Positions 14,051-29,100 of a DNA stretch of 64,000 bases are shown one piece after another. The DNA lies in contig JAQPZY010001498.1 in assembly GCA_029931535.1 (NCBI GenBank), forward strand, positions 3,112,001 through 3,176,000. Reading direction: 5' to 3'. This stretch comes from Margaritifera margaritifera. Its lineage: Eukaryota; Mollusca; Bivalvia; Unionida; Margaritiferidae. A program made the position numbers and the translations under genes. The notes under the pieces were generated by a model. It was not told where the DNA came from and made no database searches. It saw only the letters and a list, made by a program, of their open reading frames with translations. How positions within the stretch are numbered: the stretch's first letter is position 1; the number at the start of each line of letters is the position of its first letter.

Positions 14051-17000
14051 CCATTCCATAGATTGGAAGGCCTATACATGAAGATGGGGTCCAATCTACA
14101 TGCAAAAGCCTTCTGCCATTGCAAAGGTAAAGTAAGGTGTCCATCCTATCTTTAGTTTTATTAATGATTGTAAATGTCCTGTGTCACTTTGGACAAATTC
14201 AGAAAAGGATGACAAAATCTCGTCACAAAAGCAAGATTGAATCAATATTGTCCTAATCGGTAATTTACTAGTGAAATATTAGAAGGCATTTTACATCTCT
14301 GTTGGTGCTTTTCTCTTTGTGCATCTATTTCCACTGCTGATTTCCCCATGGAGGCCGCTAGAAAAAAGTCTGTTATTGTACTCCAATGCTTGTGTTGTTT
14401 CAGGATTATTTCATTCCACAGACAGGAAGGCATATACATGAAGATGGGGCCCAATCTACATGCAAAAGCCTTCTGACATTGAAAAGGTAAAGTAAGGTGT
14501 CCATCCTAGCTTTAGTTTTATTAAATGAAAGTAAACGTCCTTTGTCACTTTGGACAAATTCAGAAAAGGGTGAGAAAATGTCACAAAAGTCAGATAGTAG
14601 CAATATTGTACTAAGGGGTAATTTACTAGTGAATTATTGGAAGCCATTTTACATCTCTGTGTGATTGTTTTCACCTTGTGCATCTTTTTCCACTGCTGAT
14701 TTCCCCGTGGAGGCCCCTGGAAACAAATCTGTTATTGTACTCCAATGCTTGTGTTGTTTCAGGATTATTCCATTCCATGGACAGGAAGAAATCTACATGA
14801 AGATCGGGCCCAATCTACATGCAAAAGCCTTCTGACATTGAAAAGGTAAAGTAAGGTGTCCATCCTATCTTTAGTTTTATCAAATGAAAGTAAACGTCTT
14901 ATGTGACTTTGCACTAATTCAGAAAAGGGTGACAAAATGTTGTCAGAAAAGGAAGATAGAATCAATAATGTACTAAGCGGTAATTTACTAGTGAATTATT
15001 GGAAACCATTTTACATCTCTGTTGGTCCTTTTCACTTTGTGCATCTTTTTCCACTGCTGATTTCCCCATGGAGGCCCCTGGAAAAAAATCTGTTATTGTA
15101 CTCCAATGTTTACGTTGTTTCAGGATTATTTCATTCGACGGACAGGAAGGCATATACATGAAGATGGGGCCCAATCTACATGCAAAAGCCTTCTAACATT
15201 GAAAAGGTAAAGTAAGTGTCCATCCTATCTTTAGTTTTATTAAATGAAAGTGAACTTCCTTTGTCACTTTGGACAAATTCAGAAAAGGGTGACAAAATGT
15301 CGTCACGAAAGCAAGATAGAAGCAATATTGTACTAAGCTCCAATTTACTAGTGAATTATTGGAAGCCATTTTACATCTCTGTTTGTGCTTTTAACCTTGT
15401 GCATCTTTTTCCACTGCTGATTTCCCCATGGAGGCCCCTGGAAAAACAAATCTGTTATTGTACTCCAATGCTTGTGTTGTTTCAGGATTATTCCATTCCA
15501 TGGACAGGAAGAAATCTACATGAAGATCGGGCCCAATCTACATGCAAAAGCCTTCTGACATTGAAAAGGTAAAGTAAGGTGTCCATCCTATCTTTAGTTT
15601 TATCAAATGAAAGTAAACGTCGTATGTGACTTTGCACTAATTCAGAAAAGGATGACAAAATGTTGTCAGAAAAGGAAGATAGAATCAATAACGTACTAAG
15701 CGCTAATTTACTAGTGAATTATTGGAAGCCATTTTACATCTCTGTGTGGTTGTTTTCACCTAGTGCATCTATTTCCACTGCTGATTTCCCCATGGAGGCC
15801 CCTGGAAACAAATCTGTTATTGTACTCCAATGCTTGTGTTGTTTCAGGATTATTCCATTCCATGCACAGGAAGAAATCTACATGAAGATCGGGCCCAATC
15901 TACATGCAAAAGCCTTCTGACATTGAAAAGGTAAAGTAAGGTGTCCATCCTATCTTTAGTTTTATCAAATGAAAGTAAACGTCGTATGTGACTTTGCACT
16001 AATTCAGAAAAGGATGACAAAATGTTGTCAGAAAAGGAAGATAGAATCAATAACGTACTAAGCGGTAATTTACTAGTGAATTATTGGAAGCCATTTTACA
16101 TCTCTGTTGGTCCTTTTCACTTTGTACATCTTTTTCCACTGCTGATTTCCCCATGGAGGGCCATGAAAAAAATATCTGTTATTGTACTCCAATGCTTGTG
16201 TTGTTTCAGGATTATTCCATTCCACGGCCAGATACAAATATACATGAGGATGGGGCCCAATCTCCATGCAAAAGCCTTCTGACATTGATAAGGTAAAGTA
16301 AGGTCTCCATCCTACCTTTAGTTTTATTAAATGAAAGTAAACATCCTGTGCCACTTTGGACAAATTCAGAAAAGGATAATAAAATCTCGTCACAAAAGCA
16401 AGATTGAATCAATATTGTACTAAGCGGTAATTTTCTAGTGAATTATTGGAAGCCATTTCACATCTCTGTTGGTGCTTTTCACTTTGTGCATCTTTTTCCA
16501 CTGCTGATTTCCCCATGGAGGCCCCTGGAGAAAAATCTGTTATTGTTCTCCAATGTTTACGTTGTTTCAGGATTATTTCATTCGACAGACAGGAAGGCAT
16601 GTGCATGAAGATGCGGCCAAATCTACATGCAAAAGCCTTCTGCCATTGAAAAGGTAAAGTAAGGTGTCCATCCTATCTTTAGTTTTATTAAATGAAAGTG
16701 AACTTCTTTTGTCATTTTGGACAAGTTCAGAGAAGGATGACAAAATGTCGTCACAAAAGCAAGATAGTAGCAATATTGTACTAAGCGGTAATTTACTAGG
16801 GAATGATTGCAAACCATTTTACATCTCTGTGCTTTTCCCCTTGTGCATCTTTTTCCACTGCTGATTTCCCCATGGAGGCCCCTGGAAAAAAAATCTTTTG
16901 TTCTCCAATGCTTGTGTTGTTTCAGGATTATTCCATTCCACGGCCAGATAGAAATATACATGAAGATGGGTCCCAATCTACATGCAAAAGCCTTCTGACA

Positions 17001-18737
17001 TTGAAAAGGTAAAGTAAGGTGTCCATCCTACCTTTAGTTTTATTAAATGAAAGTAAAAGTCCTGTGTCACTTTTGACAAATTCAGAAAAGGATGATAAAA
17101 TGTCGTCACAAAAGCAAGATTGAATCAATATTGTACTAAGCGGTAATTTACTAGTGAATTATTGGAAGCCATTTTACATCTCTGTTGGTGCTTTTCTCTT
17201 TGTGCATCTTTTTTCACTGCTGATTTCCCCATGGAGTCTCCTGGAAAAACAAATCTGTTATTGTACTCCAATGCTTGTGTTGTTTCAGGATTATTCCATT
17301 CCATGGATTGGAAGGCATATACATGAAGATGTCGACCAATCAACATGCAAGAGCCTTCTGACATTGAAAAGGTAAAGTCAGGTGTCCATTCTATCTTTAG
17401 TTTTATTAATGATTGTAAATGTCCTGTGTCACTTTGGACAAATTCAGAAAAGGATGACAAAATGTCATCACAAAAGCAAGATTGAATCAATATTGTACTA
17501 AGCTGTAATTTACTAGCGAAATATTAGAAGGCATTTTACATCACTGTTGGTTCTTTTCTCTTTGTGCATCTTTTTCCACTTCTGATTTCCCCATGGAGGC
17601 CCCTAGAAATAAATCTGTTATTGTACTCCAATGTTTACGTTGTTTCAGGATTATTTCATTCCATGGACAGGAAGGCATATACATGAAGATGCGGCCCAAT
17701 CTACATGCAAAAGCCTTCTGACATTGAAAAGGTAAAGTAAGTTGTCCATCCCATCTTTAGTTTTATTAAATGAAAGTGAACTTCCTTTGTCACTTTGGAC
17801 AAATTCAGAAAAGGGTGACAAAATGTTGTCACAAAAGCAAGATAGAAGCAATATTGTACTAAGCAGTAATTTACTAGTGAATTATTGGAAGCCATTTTAC
17901 ATCTCTGTCGGTGGTTTTCTTGTGCATCTTTTTCCACTGCTGATTTCCCCATGGAGGCCCCTAGAAAAACAAATCTGTTATTGTACTCCAATGCTTGTGT
18001 TGTTTCAGGATTATTCCATTCCATGGATTGGAAGGCATATAGATGAAGATGTGGCCCAATCTACATGCAAAAGCCTTCTGACATTGAAAAGGTAAAGTAA
18101 GGTGTCCATCCTATCTTTAGTTTTATTAATGATTGTAAATGTCCTGTGTCACTTTGGACAAATTCAGAAAAGGATGACAAAATGTCGTCACAAAAGCAAG
18201 ATTGAATCAATATTGTACTAAGCGCTAATTTACTAGTGAATTATTCGAAGCCATTTTACATCTCTGTGTGGTTGTTTTCACCTTGTGCATCTTTTTCCAC
18301 TGCTGATTTCCCCATGGAGGCCCCTGGAAACAAATCTGTTATTGTACTCCAATGCTTGTGTTGTTTCAGGATTATTCCATTCCATGGACAGGAAGAAATC
18401 TACATGAAGATCGGGCCCAATCTACATGCAAAAGCCTTCTGACATTGAAAAGGTAAAGTAAGGTGTCCATCCTATCTTTATTTTTATTAAATGAAAGTGA
18501 ACTTCCTTTGTCACTTTGGACAAATTCAGAAAAGGGTGACAAAATGTCGTCACAAAAGCAAGATAGAATCAATAATGTACTAAGCGGTAATTTACTAGTG
18601 AATTATTGGAAGCCATTTTACATCTGTTTGTGCTTTTAACCTTGTGCATCTTTTTCCACTGCTGATTTCCCCATGGAGGCCCCTAAACAAACAAATCTGT
18701 TATTGTACTCCAATGCTTGTGTTGTTTAAGGATTATT
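14051..18737. repeat. Higher-order repeat copy A2 (13 satellite monomers)
   Basis: Third copy of the 13-monomer unit, 4,687 bases, nearly identical to A1 at a constant offset of 9,377. The differences I noticed are single bases, for example AACTTCTTTTGTC near 16,701 instead of AACTTCCTTTGTC, and GTCCATTCTATC near 17,383 instead of GTCCATCCTATC. Near-identity across 4.7 kb of satellite implies either very recent amplification or a duplicated assembly segment. Confidence 0.92.
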
Positions 18738-21700
18738 CCATTCCATAGATTGGAAGGCCTATACATGAAGATGGGGTCCAATCTACATGCAAAAGCCTTC
18801 TGCCATTGCAAAGGTAAAGTAAGGTGTCCATCCTATCTTTAGTTTTATTAATGATTGTAAATGTCCTGTGTCACTTTGGACAAATTCAGAAAAGGATGAC
18901 AAAATCTCGTCACAAAAGCAAGATTGAATCAATATTGTCCTAATCGGTAATTTACTAGTGAAATATTAGAAGGCATTTTACATCTCTGTTGGTGCTTTTC
19001 TCTTTGTGCATCTATTTCCACTGCTGATTTCCCCATGGAGGCCCCTAGAAAAAAGTCTGTTATTGTACTCCAATGCTTGTGTTGTTTCAGGATTATTTCA
19101 TTCCACAGACAGGAAGGCATATACATGAAGATGGGGCCCAATCTACATGCAAAAGCCTTCTGACATTGAAAAGGTAAAGTAAGGTGTCCATCCTAGCTTT
19201 AGTTTTATTAAATGAAAGTAAACGTCCTTTGTCACTTTGGACAAATTCAGAAAAGGGTGAGAAAATGTCACAAAAGTCAGATAGTAGCAATATTGTACTA
19301 AGGGGTAATTTACTAGTGAATTATTGGAAGCCATTTTACATCTCTGTGTGATTGTTTTCACCTTGTGCATCTTTTTCCACTGCTGATTTCCCCGTGGAGG
19401 CCCCTGGAAACAAATCTGTTATTGTACTCCAATGCTTGTGTTGTTTCAGGATTATTCCATTCCATGGACAGGAAGAAATCTACATGAAGATCGGGCCCAA
19501 TCTACATGCAAAAGCCTTCTGACATTGAAAAGGTAAAGTAAGGTGTCCATCCTATCTTTAGTTTTATCAAATGAAAGTAAACGTCTTATGTGACTTTGCA
19601 CTAATTCAGAAAAGGGTGACAAAATGTTGTCAGAAAAGGAAGATAGAATCAATAATGTACTAAGCGGTAATTTACTAGTGAATTATTGGAAACCATTTTA
19701 CATCTCTGTTGGTCCTTTTCACTTTGTGCATCTTTTTCCACTGCTGAGTTCCCCATGGAGGCCCCTGGAAAAAAATCTGTTATTGTACTCCAATGTTTAC
19801 GTTGTTTCAGGATTATTTCATTCGACGGACAGGAAGGCATATACATGAAGATGGGGCCCAATCTACATGCAAAAGCCTTCTAACATTGAAAAGGTAAAGT
19901 AAGTGTCCATCCTATCTTTAGTTTTATTAAATGAAAGTGAACTTCCTTTGTCACTTTGGACAAATTCAGAAAAGGGTGACAAAATGTCGTCACGAAAGCA
20001 AGATAGAAGCAATATTGTACTAAGCTCCAATTTACTAGTGAATTATTGGAAGCCATTTTACATCTCTGTTTGTGCTTTTAACCTTGTGCATCTTTTTCCA
20101 CTGCTGATTTCCCCATGGAGGCCCCTGGAAAAACAAATCTGTTATTGTACTCCAATGCTTGTGTTGTTTCAGGATTATTCCATTCCATGGACAGGAAGAA
20201 ATCTACATGAAGATCGGGCCCAATCTACATGCAAAAGCCTTCTGACATTGAAAAGGTAAAGTAAGGTGTCCATCCTATCTTTAGTTTTATCAAATGAAAG
20301 TAAACGTCGTATGTGACTTTGCACTAATTCAGAAAAGGATGACAAAATGTTGTCAGAAAAGGAAGATAGAATCAATAACGTACTAAGCGCTAATTTACTA
20401 GTGAATTATTGGAAGCCATTTTACATCTCTGTGTGGTTGTTTTCACCTAGTACATCTATTTCCACTGCTGATTTCCCCATGGAGGCCCCTGGAAACAAAT
20501 CTGTTATTGTACTCCAATGCTTGTGTTGTTTCAGGATTATTCCATTCCATGGACAGGAAGAAATCTACATGAAGATCGGGCCCAATCTACATGCAAAAGC
20601 CTTCTGACATTGAAAAGGTAAAGTAAGGTGTCCATCCTATCTTTAGTTTTATCAAATGAAAGTAAACGTCGTATGTGACTTTGCACTAATTCAGAAAAGG
20701 ATGACAAAATGTTGTCAGAAAAGGAAGATAGAATCAATAACGTACTAAGCGGTAATTTACTAGTGAATTATTGGAAGCCATTTTACATCTCTGTTGGTCC
20801 TTTTCACTTTGTACATCTTTTTCCACTGCTGATTTCCCCATGGAGGGCCATGAAAAAAATATCTGTTATTGTACTCCAATGCTTGTGTTGTTTCAGGATT
20901 ATTCCATTCCACGGCCAAATACAAATATACATGAGGATGGGGCCCAATCTCCATGCAAAAGCCTTCTGACATTGATAAGGTAAAGTAAGGTCTCCATCCT
21001 ACCTTTAGTTTTATTAAATGAAAGTAAACATCCTGTGCCACTTTGGACAAATTCAGAAAAGGATAATAAAATCTCGTCACAAAAGCAAGATTGAATCAAT
21101 ATTGTACTAAGCGGTAATTTTCTAGTGAATTATTGGAAGCCATTTCACATCTCTGTTGGTGCTTTTCACTTTGTGCATCTTTTTCCACTGCTGATTTCCC
21201 CATGGAGGCCCCTGGAGAAAAATCTGTTATTGTTCTCCAATGTTTACGTTGTTTCAGGATTATTTCATTCGACAGACAGGAAGGCATGTGCATGAAGATG
21301 CGGCCAAATCTACATGCAAAAGCCTTCTGCCATTGAAAAGGTAAAGTAAGGTGTCCATCCTATCTTTAGTTTTATTAAATGAAAGTGAACTTCTTTTGTC
21401 ATTTTGGACAAGTTCAGAGAAGGATGACAAAATGTCGTCACAAAAGCAAGATAGTAGCAATATTGTACTAAGCGGTAATTTACTAGGGAATGATTGCAAA
21501 CCATTTTACATCTCTGTGCTTTTCCCCTTGTGCATCTTTTTCCACTGCTGATTTCCCCATGGAGGCCCCTGGAAAAAAAATCTTTTGTTCTCCAATGCTT
21601 GTGTTGTTTCAGGATTATTCCATTCCACGGCCAGATAGAAATATACATGAAGATGGGTCCCAATCTACATGCAAAAGCCTTCTGACATTGAAAAGGTAAA

Positions 21701-23130
21701 GTAAGGTGTCCATCCTACCTTTAGTTTTATTAAATGAAAGTAAAAGTCCTGTGTCACTTTTGACAAATTCAGAAAAGGATGATAAAATGTCGTCACAAAA
21801 GCAAGATTGAATCAATATTGTACTAAGCGGTAATTTACTAGTGAATTATTGGAAGCCATTTTACATCTCTGTTGGTGCTTTTCTCTTTGTGCATCTTTTT
21901 TCACTGCTGATTTCCCCATGGAGTCTCCTGGAAAAACAAATCTGTTATTGTACTCCAATGCTTGTGTTGTTTCAGGATTATTCCATTCCATGGATTGGAA
22001 GGCATATACATGAAGATGTCGACCAATCAACATGCAAGAGCCTTCTGACATTGAAAAGGTAAAGTCAGGTGTCCATCCTATCTTTAGTTTTATTAATGAT
22101 TGTAAATGTCCTGTGTCACTTTGGACAAATTCAGAAAAGGATGACAAAATGTCATCACAAAAGCAAGATTGAATCAATATTGTACTAAGCGGTAATTTAC
22201 TAGCGAAATATTAGAAGGCATTTTACATCTCTGTTGGTTCTTTTCTCTTTGTGCATCTTTTTCCACTTCTGATTTCCCCATGGAGGCCCCTAGAAATAAA
22301 TCTGTTATTGTACTCCAATGTTTACGTTGTTTCAGGATTATTTCATTCCATGGACAGGAAGGCATATACATGAAGATGCGGCCCAATCTACATGCAAAAG
22401 CCTTCTGACATTGAAAAGGTAAAGTAAGTTGTCCATCCCATCTTTAGTTTTATTAAATGAAAGTGAACTTCCTTTGTCACTTTGGACAAATTCAGAAAAG
22501 GGTGACAAAATGTTGTCACAAAAGCAAGATAGAAGCAATATTGTACTAAGCAGTAATTTACTAGTGAATTATTGGAAGCCATTTTACATCTCTGTCGGTG
22601 GTTTTCTTGTGCATCTTTTTCCACTGCTGATTTCCCCATGGAGGCCCCTAGAAAAACAAATCTGTTATTGTACTCCAATGCTTGTGTTGTTTCAGGATTA
22701 TTCCATTCCATGGATTGGAAGGCATATAGATGAAGATGTGGCCCAATCTACATGCAAAAGCCTTCTGACATTGAAAAGGTAAAGTAAGGTGTCCATCCTA
22801 TCTTTAGTTTTATTAATGATTGTAAATGTCCTGTGTCACTTTGGACAAATTCAGAAAAGGATGACAAAATGTCGTCACAAAAGCAAGATTGAATCAATAT
22901 TGTACTAAGCGCTAATTTACTAGTGAATTATTGGAAGCCATTTTACATCTCTGTGTGGTTGTTTTCACCTTGTGCATCTTTTTCCACTGCTGATTTCCCC
23001 ATGGAGGCCCCTGGAAACAAATCTGTTATTGTACTCCAATGCTTGTGTTGTTTCAGGATTATTCCATTCCATGGACAGGAAGAAATCTACATGAAGATCG
23101 GGCCCAATCTACATGCAAAAGCCTTCTGAC
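18738..23130. repeat. Higher-order repeat copy B2, mosaic and incomplete
   Basis: Fourth copy. Its left half carries the marks of B1 (CTGAGTTCCCC near 19,745 and CGGCCAAATAC near 20,912). From 21,394 it instead carries the A2-specific AACTTCTTTTGTC, and it lacks the B1 insertion. The 13-monomer register holds until about 23,130. After that a differently ordered monomer follows, and the next landmark equivalent to 18,738 comes only at 23,788, 5,050 bases later (14 monomers). Confidence 0.88.
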
Positions 23131-26100
23131 ATTGAAAAGGTAAAGTAAGGTGTCCATCCTATCTTTAGTTTGATCAAATGAAAGTAAACGTCGTATGTGA
23201 CTTTGCACTAATTCAGAAAAGGATGACAAAATGTTGTCAGAAAAGGAAGATAGAATCAATAACGTACTAAGCGGTAATTTACTAGTGAATTATTGGAAGC
23301 CATTTTACATCTCTGTTGGTCCTTTTCACTTTGTACATCTTTTTCCACTGCTGATTTCCCCATGGAGGCCCCTGGAAAAAAAATCTTTTATTGTACTCCA
23401 ATGTTTACGTTGTTTCAGGATTATTTCATTCGACGGACAGGAAGGCATATACATGAAGATGGGGCCCAATCTACATGCAAAAGCCTTCTAACATTGAAAA
23501 GATAAAGTAAGTGTCCATCCTATCTTCAGTTTTATTAAATGAAAGTGAACTTCCTTTGTCACTTTGGACAAATTCAGCAAAGGGTGACAAAATGTCGTCA
23601 CAAAAGCAAGATAGAAGCAATATTGTACTAAGCGCTAATTTACTAGTGAATTATTGGAAGCCATTTTACATCTCTGTTTGTGCTTTTAACCTTGTGCATC
23701 TTTTTCCACTGCTGATTTCCCCATGGAGGCCCCTAAAAAAACAAATCTGTTATTGTACTCCAATGCTTGTGTTGTTTCAGGATTATTCCATTCCATAGAT
23801 TGGAAGGCCTATACATGAAGATGGGGTCCAATCTACATGCAAAAGCCTTCTGACATTGCAAAGGTAAAGTAGGGTGTCCATCCTATCTTTAGTTTTATTA
23901 ATGAATGTAAATGTCCTGTGTCACTTTGGACAAATTCAGAAAAGGATGACAAAATGTCGTCACAAAAGCAAGATTGAATCAATATTGTACTAAGCGGTAA
24001 TTTACTAGTGAAATATTAGAAGGCATTTTACATCTCTGTTGGTTCTTTTCTCTTTGTGCATCTTTTTCCACTTCTGATTTCCCCATGGAGGCCCCTAGAA
24101 ATAAATCTGTTATTGTACTACAATGTTTACGTTGTTTCAGGATTATTTCATTCCATGGACAGGAAGGCATATACATGAAGATGCGGTCCAATCTACATGC
24201 AAAAGCCTTCTGACATTGAAAAGGTAAAGTAAGTTGTCCATCCCATCTTTAGTTTTATTTAATTAAAGTGAACTTCCTTTGTCACTTTGGACAAATTCAG
24301 AAAAGGGTGACAAAATGTTGTTACAAAAGCAAGATAGAAGCAATATTGTACTACATGTAAGCGGTAATTTACTAGTGAATTATTGGAAGCCATTTTACAT
24401 CTCTGTCAGTGGTTTTCTTGTGCATCTTTTTCACTGCTGATTTCCCCATGGAGCCCCCTAGAAAAACAAATCTGTTATTGTACTCCAATGCTTGTGTTTT
24501 TTCAGGATTATTCCATTCCATGGATTGGAAGGCATATAGATGAAGATGTGGCCCAATCTACATGCAAAAGCCTTCTGACATTGAAAAGGTAAAGTCAGGT
24601 GTCCATCCTATCTTTAGTTTTATTAAATGAAAGTGAACGTCCTTTGTCACTTTGGACAAATTCAGAAAAGGGTGACAAAATGTTGTCACAAAAAGAAAGA
24701 TAGAAGCAATATTGTTCTAAGCAGTAATTTACTAGTGAATTATTGGAAGCCATTTTAGATCTCTGTCGTTGGTTTTCACCTCGTGCATCTTTTTCCACTG
24801 CTGATTTCCCCATGGAGGACCCTGGAAAAGAAATCTGTTATTGTACTCCAATGCTTGTGTTGTTTCAGGATTATTCCATTCCATGGACAGGAAGAAATAT
24901 ACATGAAGATGGGTCCCAATCTACATGCAAAAGCCTTCTGACATTGCAAAGGTAAAGTAAGGTGTCCATCCTATCTTTAGTTTTATTAATGATTGTAAAT
25001 GTCCTGTGTCACTTTGGACAAATTCAGAAAAGGATGACAAAATGTCGTCACAAAAGCAAGATTGAATCAATATTGTACTAAGCGGTAATTTACTAGTGAA
25101 ATATTAGAAGGCATTTTACATCTCTGTTGGTTCTTTTCTCTTTGTGCATCTTTTTCCACTTCTGATTTCCCCATGGAGGCCCCTAGAAATAAATCTGTTA
25201 TTGTACTCCAATGTTTACGTTGTTTCAGGATTATTTCATTCCATGGACAGGAAGGCATATACATGAAGATGCGGTCCAATCTACATGCAAAAGCCTTCTG
25301 ACATTGAAAAGTTAAAGTAAGTTGTCCATCCCATCTATAGTTTTATTAAATGAAAGTGAACTTCCTTTGTCACTTTGGACAAATTCAGAAAAGGGTGACA
25401 AAATGTTGTCAGAAAAGCCAGATAGAAGCAATATTGTACTACGTGTAAGCGGTAATTTACTAGTGAATTATTGGAAGCCATTTTACATCTCTGTCAGTGG
25501 TTTTCTTGTGCATCTTTTTCCAATGCTGATTTCCCCATGGAGGCCCCTAGAAAAACAAATCTGTTATTGTACTCCAATGCTTGTGTTTTTTCAGGATTAT
25601 TCCATTCCATGGATTGGAAGGCATATAGATGAAGATGTGGCCCAATCTACATGCAAAAGCCTTTTGACATTGAAAAGGTAAAGTAAGGTGTCCATCCTAT
25701 CTTTAGTTTTATTAAATGAAAGTAAACGTCCTGTGTCACTTTGGACAAATTCAGAAAAGGGTGACAAAATGTTGTCACAAAAAGGAAGATAGAAGCAATA
25801 TTGTACTAAGCGGTAATTTACTAGTGAATTATTGGATGCCATTTTAGATCTCTGTCGGTGGTTTTCACCTCGTGCATCTTTTTCCACTGCTGATTTCCCC
25901 ATGGAGGCCCCTGGAAAAAAATCTGTTATTGTACTCCAACGTTTACGTTGTTTCAGGATTATTTCATTCGACGGACGGGAAGGCATATACATGAAGATGG
26001 GGCCCAATCTACATGCAAAAGCCTTCTAACATTGAAAAGGTAAAGTAAGTGTCCATCCTATCTTTGGTTTTATTAAATGAAAGTAAACTTCCTTTGTCAC

Positions 26101-29100
26101 TTTGGACAAATTCAGAAAAGGGTGACAAAATGTCGTCACAAAAGCAAGATAGAAGCAATATTGTACTAAGCGCTAATTTACTAGTGAATTATTGGAAGCC
26201 ATTTTACATCTCTGTTTGTGCTTTTAACCTTGTGCATCTTTTTCCACTGCTGATTTGCCCATGGAGGTCCCTGGAAAAACAAATCTGTTATTGTACTCCA
26301 ATGCTTGTGTTGTTTCAGGATTATTCCATTCCATAGATTGTAAGGCCTATACATGAAGATGGGGCCCAATCTACATGCAAAAGCCTTCTGACATTGAAAA
26401 GGTAAAGTAAGGTGTCCATCCCATCTTTAGTTTTATTAAATGAAAGTAAACGTCCTTTGTCACTTTGGACAAATTCAGAAAAGGGTGACAAAATGTCGTC
26501 ACAAAGAGCAAGATAGAAGCAATATTGTACTAAGCGGTAATTTACTATTGAATGATTGGATGCCATTTAAGATCTCTGTCGGTAGTTTTCACCTCGTGCA
26601 TCTTTTTCCACTGCTGATTACCCCATGGAGGCCCCTGGAAAAACAAATCTGTTATTGTACTCCAATGCTTGTGTTGTTTCAGGATTATTCCATTCCATAG
26701 ACTGGAAGGCCTATACATGAAGATGGGGCCCAATCTACATACAAAAGCCTTCTGACATTGCAAAGGTAAAGTAAGGTGTCCATCCTATCTTTAGTTTTAT
26801 TAATGAATGTAAATGTCCTGTGTCACTTTGGACAAATTCAGAAAAGGATGACAAAATGTCGTCACAAAAGCAAGATTGAATCAATATTGTACTAAGCAGT
26901 AATTTACTAGTGAAATATTAGAAGGCATTTTACATCTCTGTTGGTTCTTTTCTCTTTGTGCATCTTTTTCCACTTCTGATTTCCCCATGGAGGCCCCTAG
27001 AAATAAATCTGTTATTGTACTCCAATGTTTATGTTGTTTCAGGATTATTTCATTCCATGGACAGGAAGGCATATACATGAAGATGCGGCCCAATCGACAT
27101 GCAAAAGCCTTTTGACATTGAAATGGTAAAGTAAGTTGTCCATCCCATCTTTAGTTTTATTAAATGAAAGTGAACTTCCTTTGTCACTTTGGACAAATTC
27201 AGAAAAGGGTGACAAAATGTTGTCACAAAAGCAAGATAGAAGCAATATTGTACTAAGCGGTAATTTACTAGTGAATTATTGGAAGCCATTTTACATCTCT
27301 GTCGGTGGTTTTCTTGTGCATCTTTTTCCACTGCTGATTTCCCCATGGAGGCCCCTAGAAAAACAAATCTGTTATTGTACTCCAATGCTTGTGTTGTTTC
27401 AGGATTATTCCATTCCATGGATTGGAAGGCATATAGATGAAGATGTGGCCCAATCTACATGCAAGAGCCTTCTGACATTTGAAAGGTAAAGTCAGGTGTC
27501 CATCCTATCTTTAGTTTTATTAAATGAAAGTGAACGTCCTTTGTCACTTTGGACAAATTCAGAGAAGGGTGACAAAATGTTGTCACAAAAAGCAAGATAG
27601 AAGCAATATTGTACTAAGCGGTAATTTACTAGTGAATTATTGGATGCCATTTTAGATCTCTGTCGGTGGTTTTCACCTCGTGCATCTTTTTCCACTGCTG
27701 ATTTCCCCATGGAGAACCCTGGAAAAACAAATCTGTTATTGTACTCCAATGCTTGTGTTGTTTCAGGATTGTTCCATTCCATGGACAGGAAGAAATATAC
27801 ATGAAGATGGGTCCCAATCTACATGCAAAAGCCTTCTGACATTGCAAAGGTAAAGTAAGGTGTCCATCCTATCTTTAGTTTTATTAATGATTGTAAATGT
27901 CCTGTGTCACTTTGGACAAATTCAGAAAAGGATGACAAAATCTCGTCACAAAAGCAAGATTAAATCAATATTGTCCTAATCGGTAATTTACTAGTGAAAT
28001 ATTAGAAGGCATTTTACATCTCTGTTGGTGCTTTTCTCTTTGTGCATCTATTTCCACTGCTGATTTCCCCATTTAGGCTCCTCGAAAAAAGTCTGTTATT
28101 GTACTCCAATGCTTGTGTTGTTGCAGGATTATTTCATTCCACAGACAGGAAGACATATACATGAAGATGGGGCCCAATCTACATGCAAAAGCCTTCTGAC
28201 ATTGAAAAGGTAAAGTAAGGTGTCCATCCTATCTTTAGTTTTATTAAATGAAAGTAAACGTCCTTTGTCACTTTGGACAAATTCAGAAAAGGGTGACAAA
28301 ATGTCACAAAAGCCAGATAGTAGCAATATTGTACTAAGCGCTAATTTACTAGTGAATTATTGGAAGCCATTTTACATCTCTGTGTGGTTGTTTTCACCTT
28401 GTGCATCTTTTTCCACTGCTGATTTCCCCATGGAGGCCCCTGGAAACAAATCTGTTATTGTACTCCAATGCTTGTGTTGTTTCAGGATTATTCCATTCCA
28501 TGGACAGGAAGAAATCTACATGAAGATCGGGCCCAATCTACATGCAAAAGCCTTCTAACATTGAAAAGGTAAAGTAAGGTGTCCATCCTATCTTTAGTTT
28601 TATCAAATGAAAGTAAACGTCGTATGTGACTTTGCACTAATTCAGAAAAGGATGACAAAATGTTGTCAGAAAAGGAAGATAGAATCAATAATGTACTAAG
28701 CGGTAATTTACTGGTGAATTTTTATTGGAAGCCGTTTTACATCTCTGTTTGTCCTTTTCACTTTGTGCTTCTTTTTCCACTGCTGATTTCCCAATGGAGG
28801 CCCCTGGAAAATAATCTGTTATTGTACTTCACTGTTTACGTTGTTTCAGGATTATTTCATTCGACGGACAGGAAGGCATATACATGAAGATGGGGCCCAA
28901 TCTACATGCAAAAGCCTTCTAACATTGAAAAGGTAAAGTAAGTGTCCATCCTATCTTTAGTTTTATTAAATGAAAGTGAACTTCCTTTGTCACTTTGGAC
29001 AAATTCAGAAAAGGGTGACAAAATGTCGTCACAAAAGCAAGATAGAAGCAATATTGTACTAAGCGCTAATTTACTAGTTAATTATTGGATGCCATTTTAC

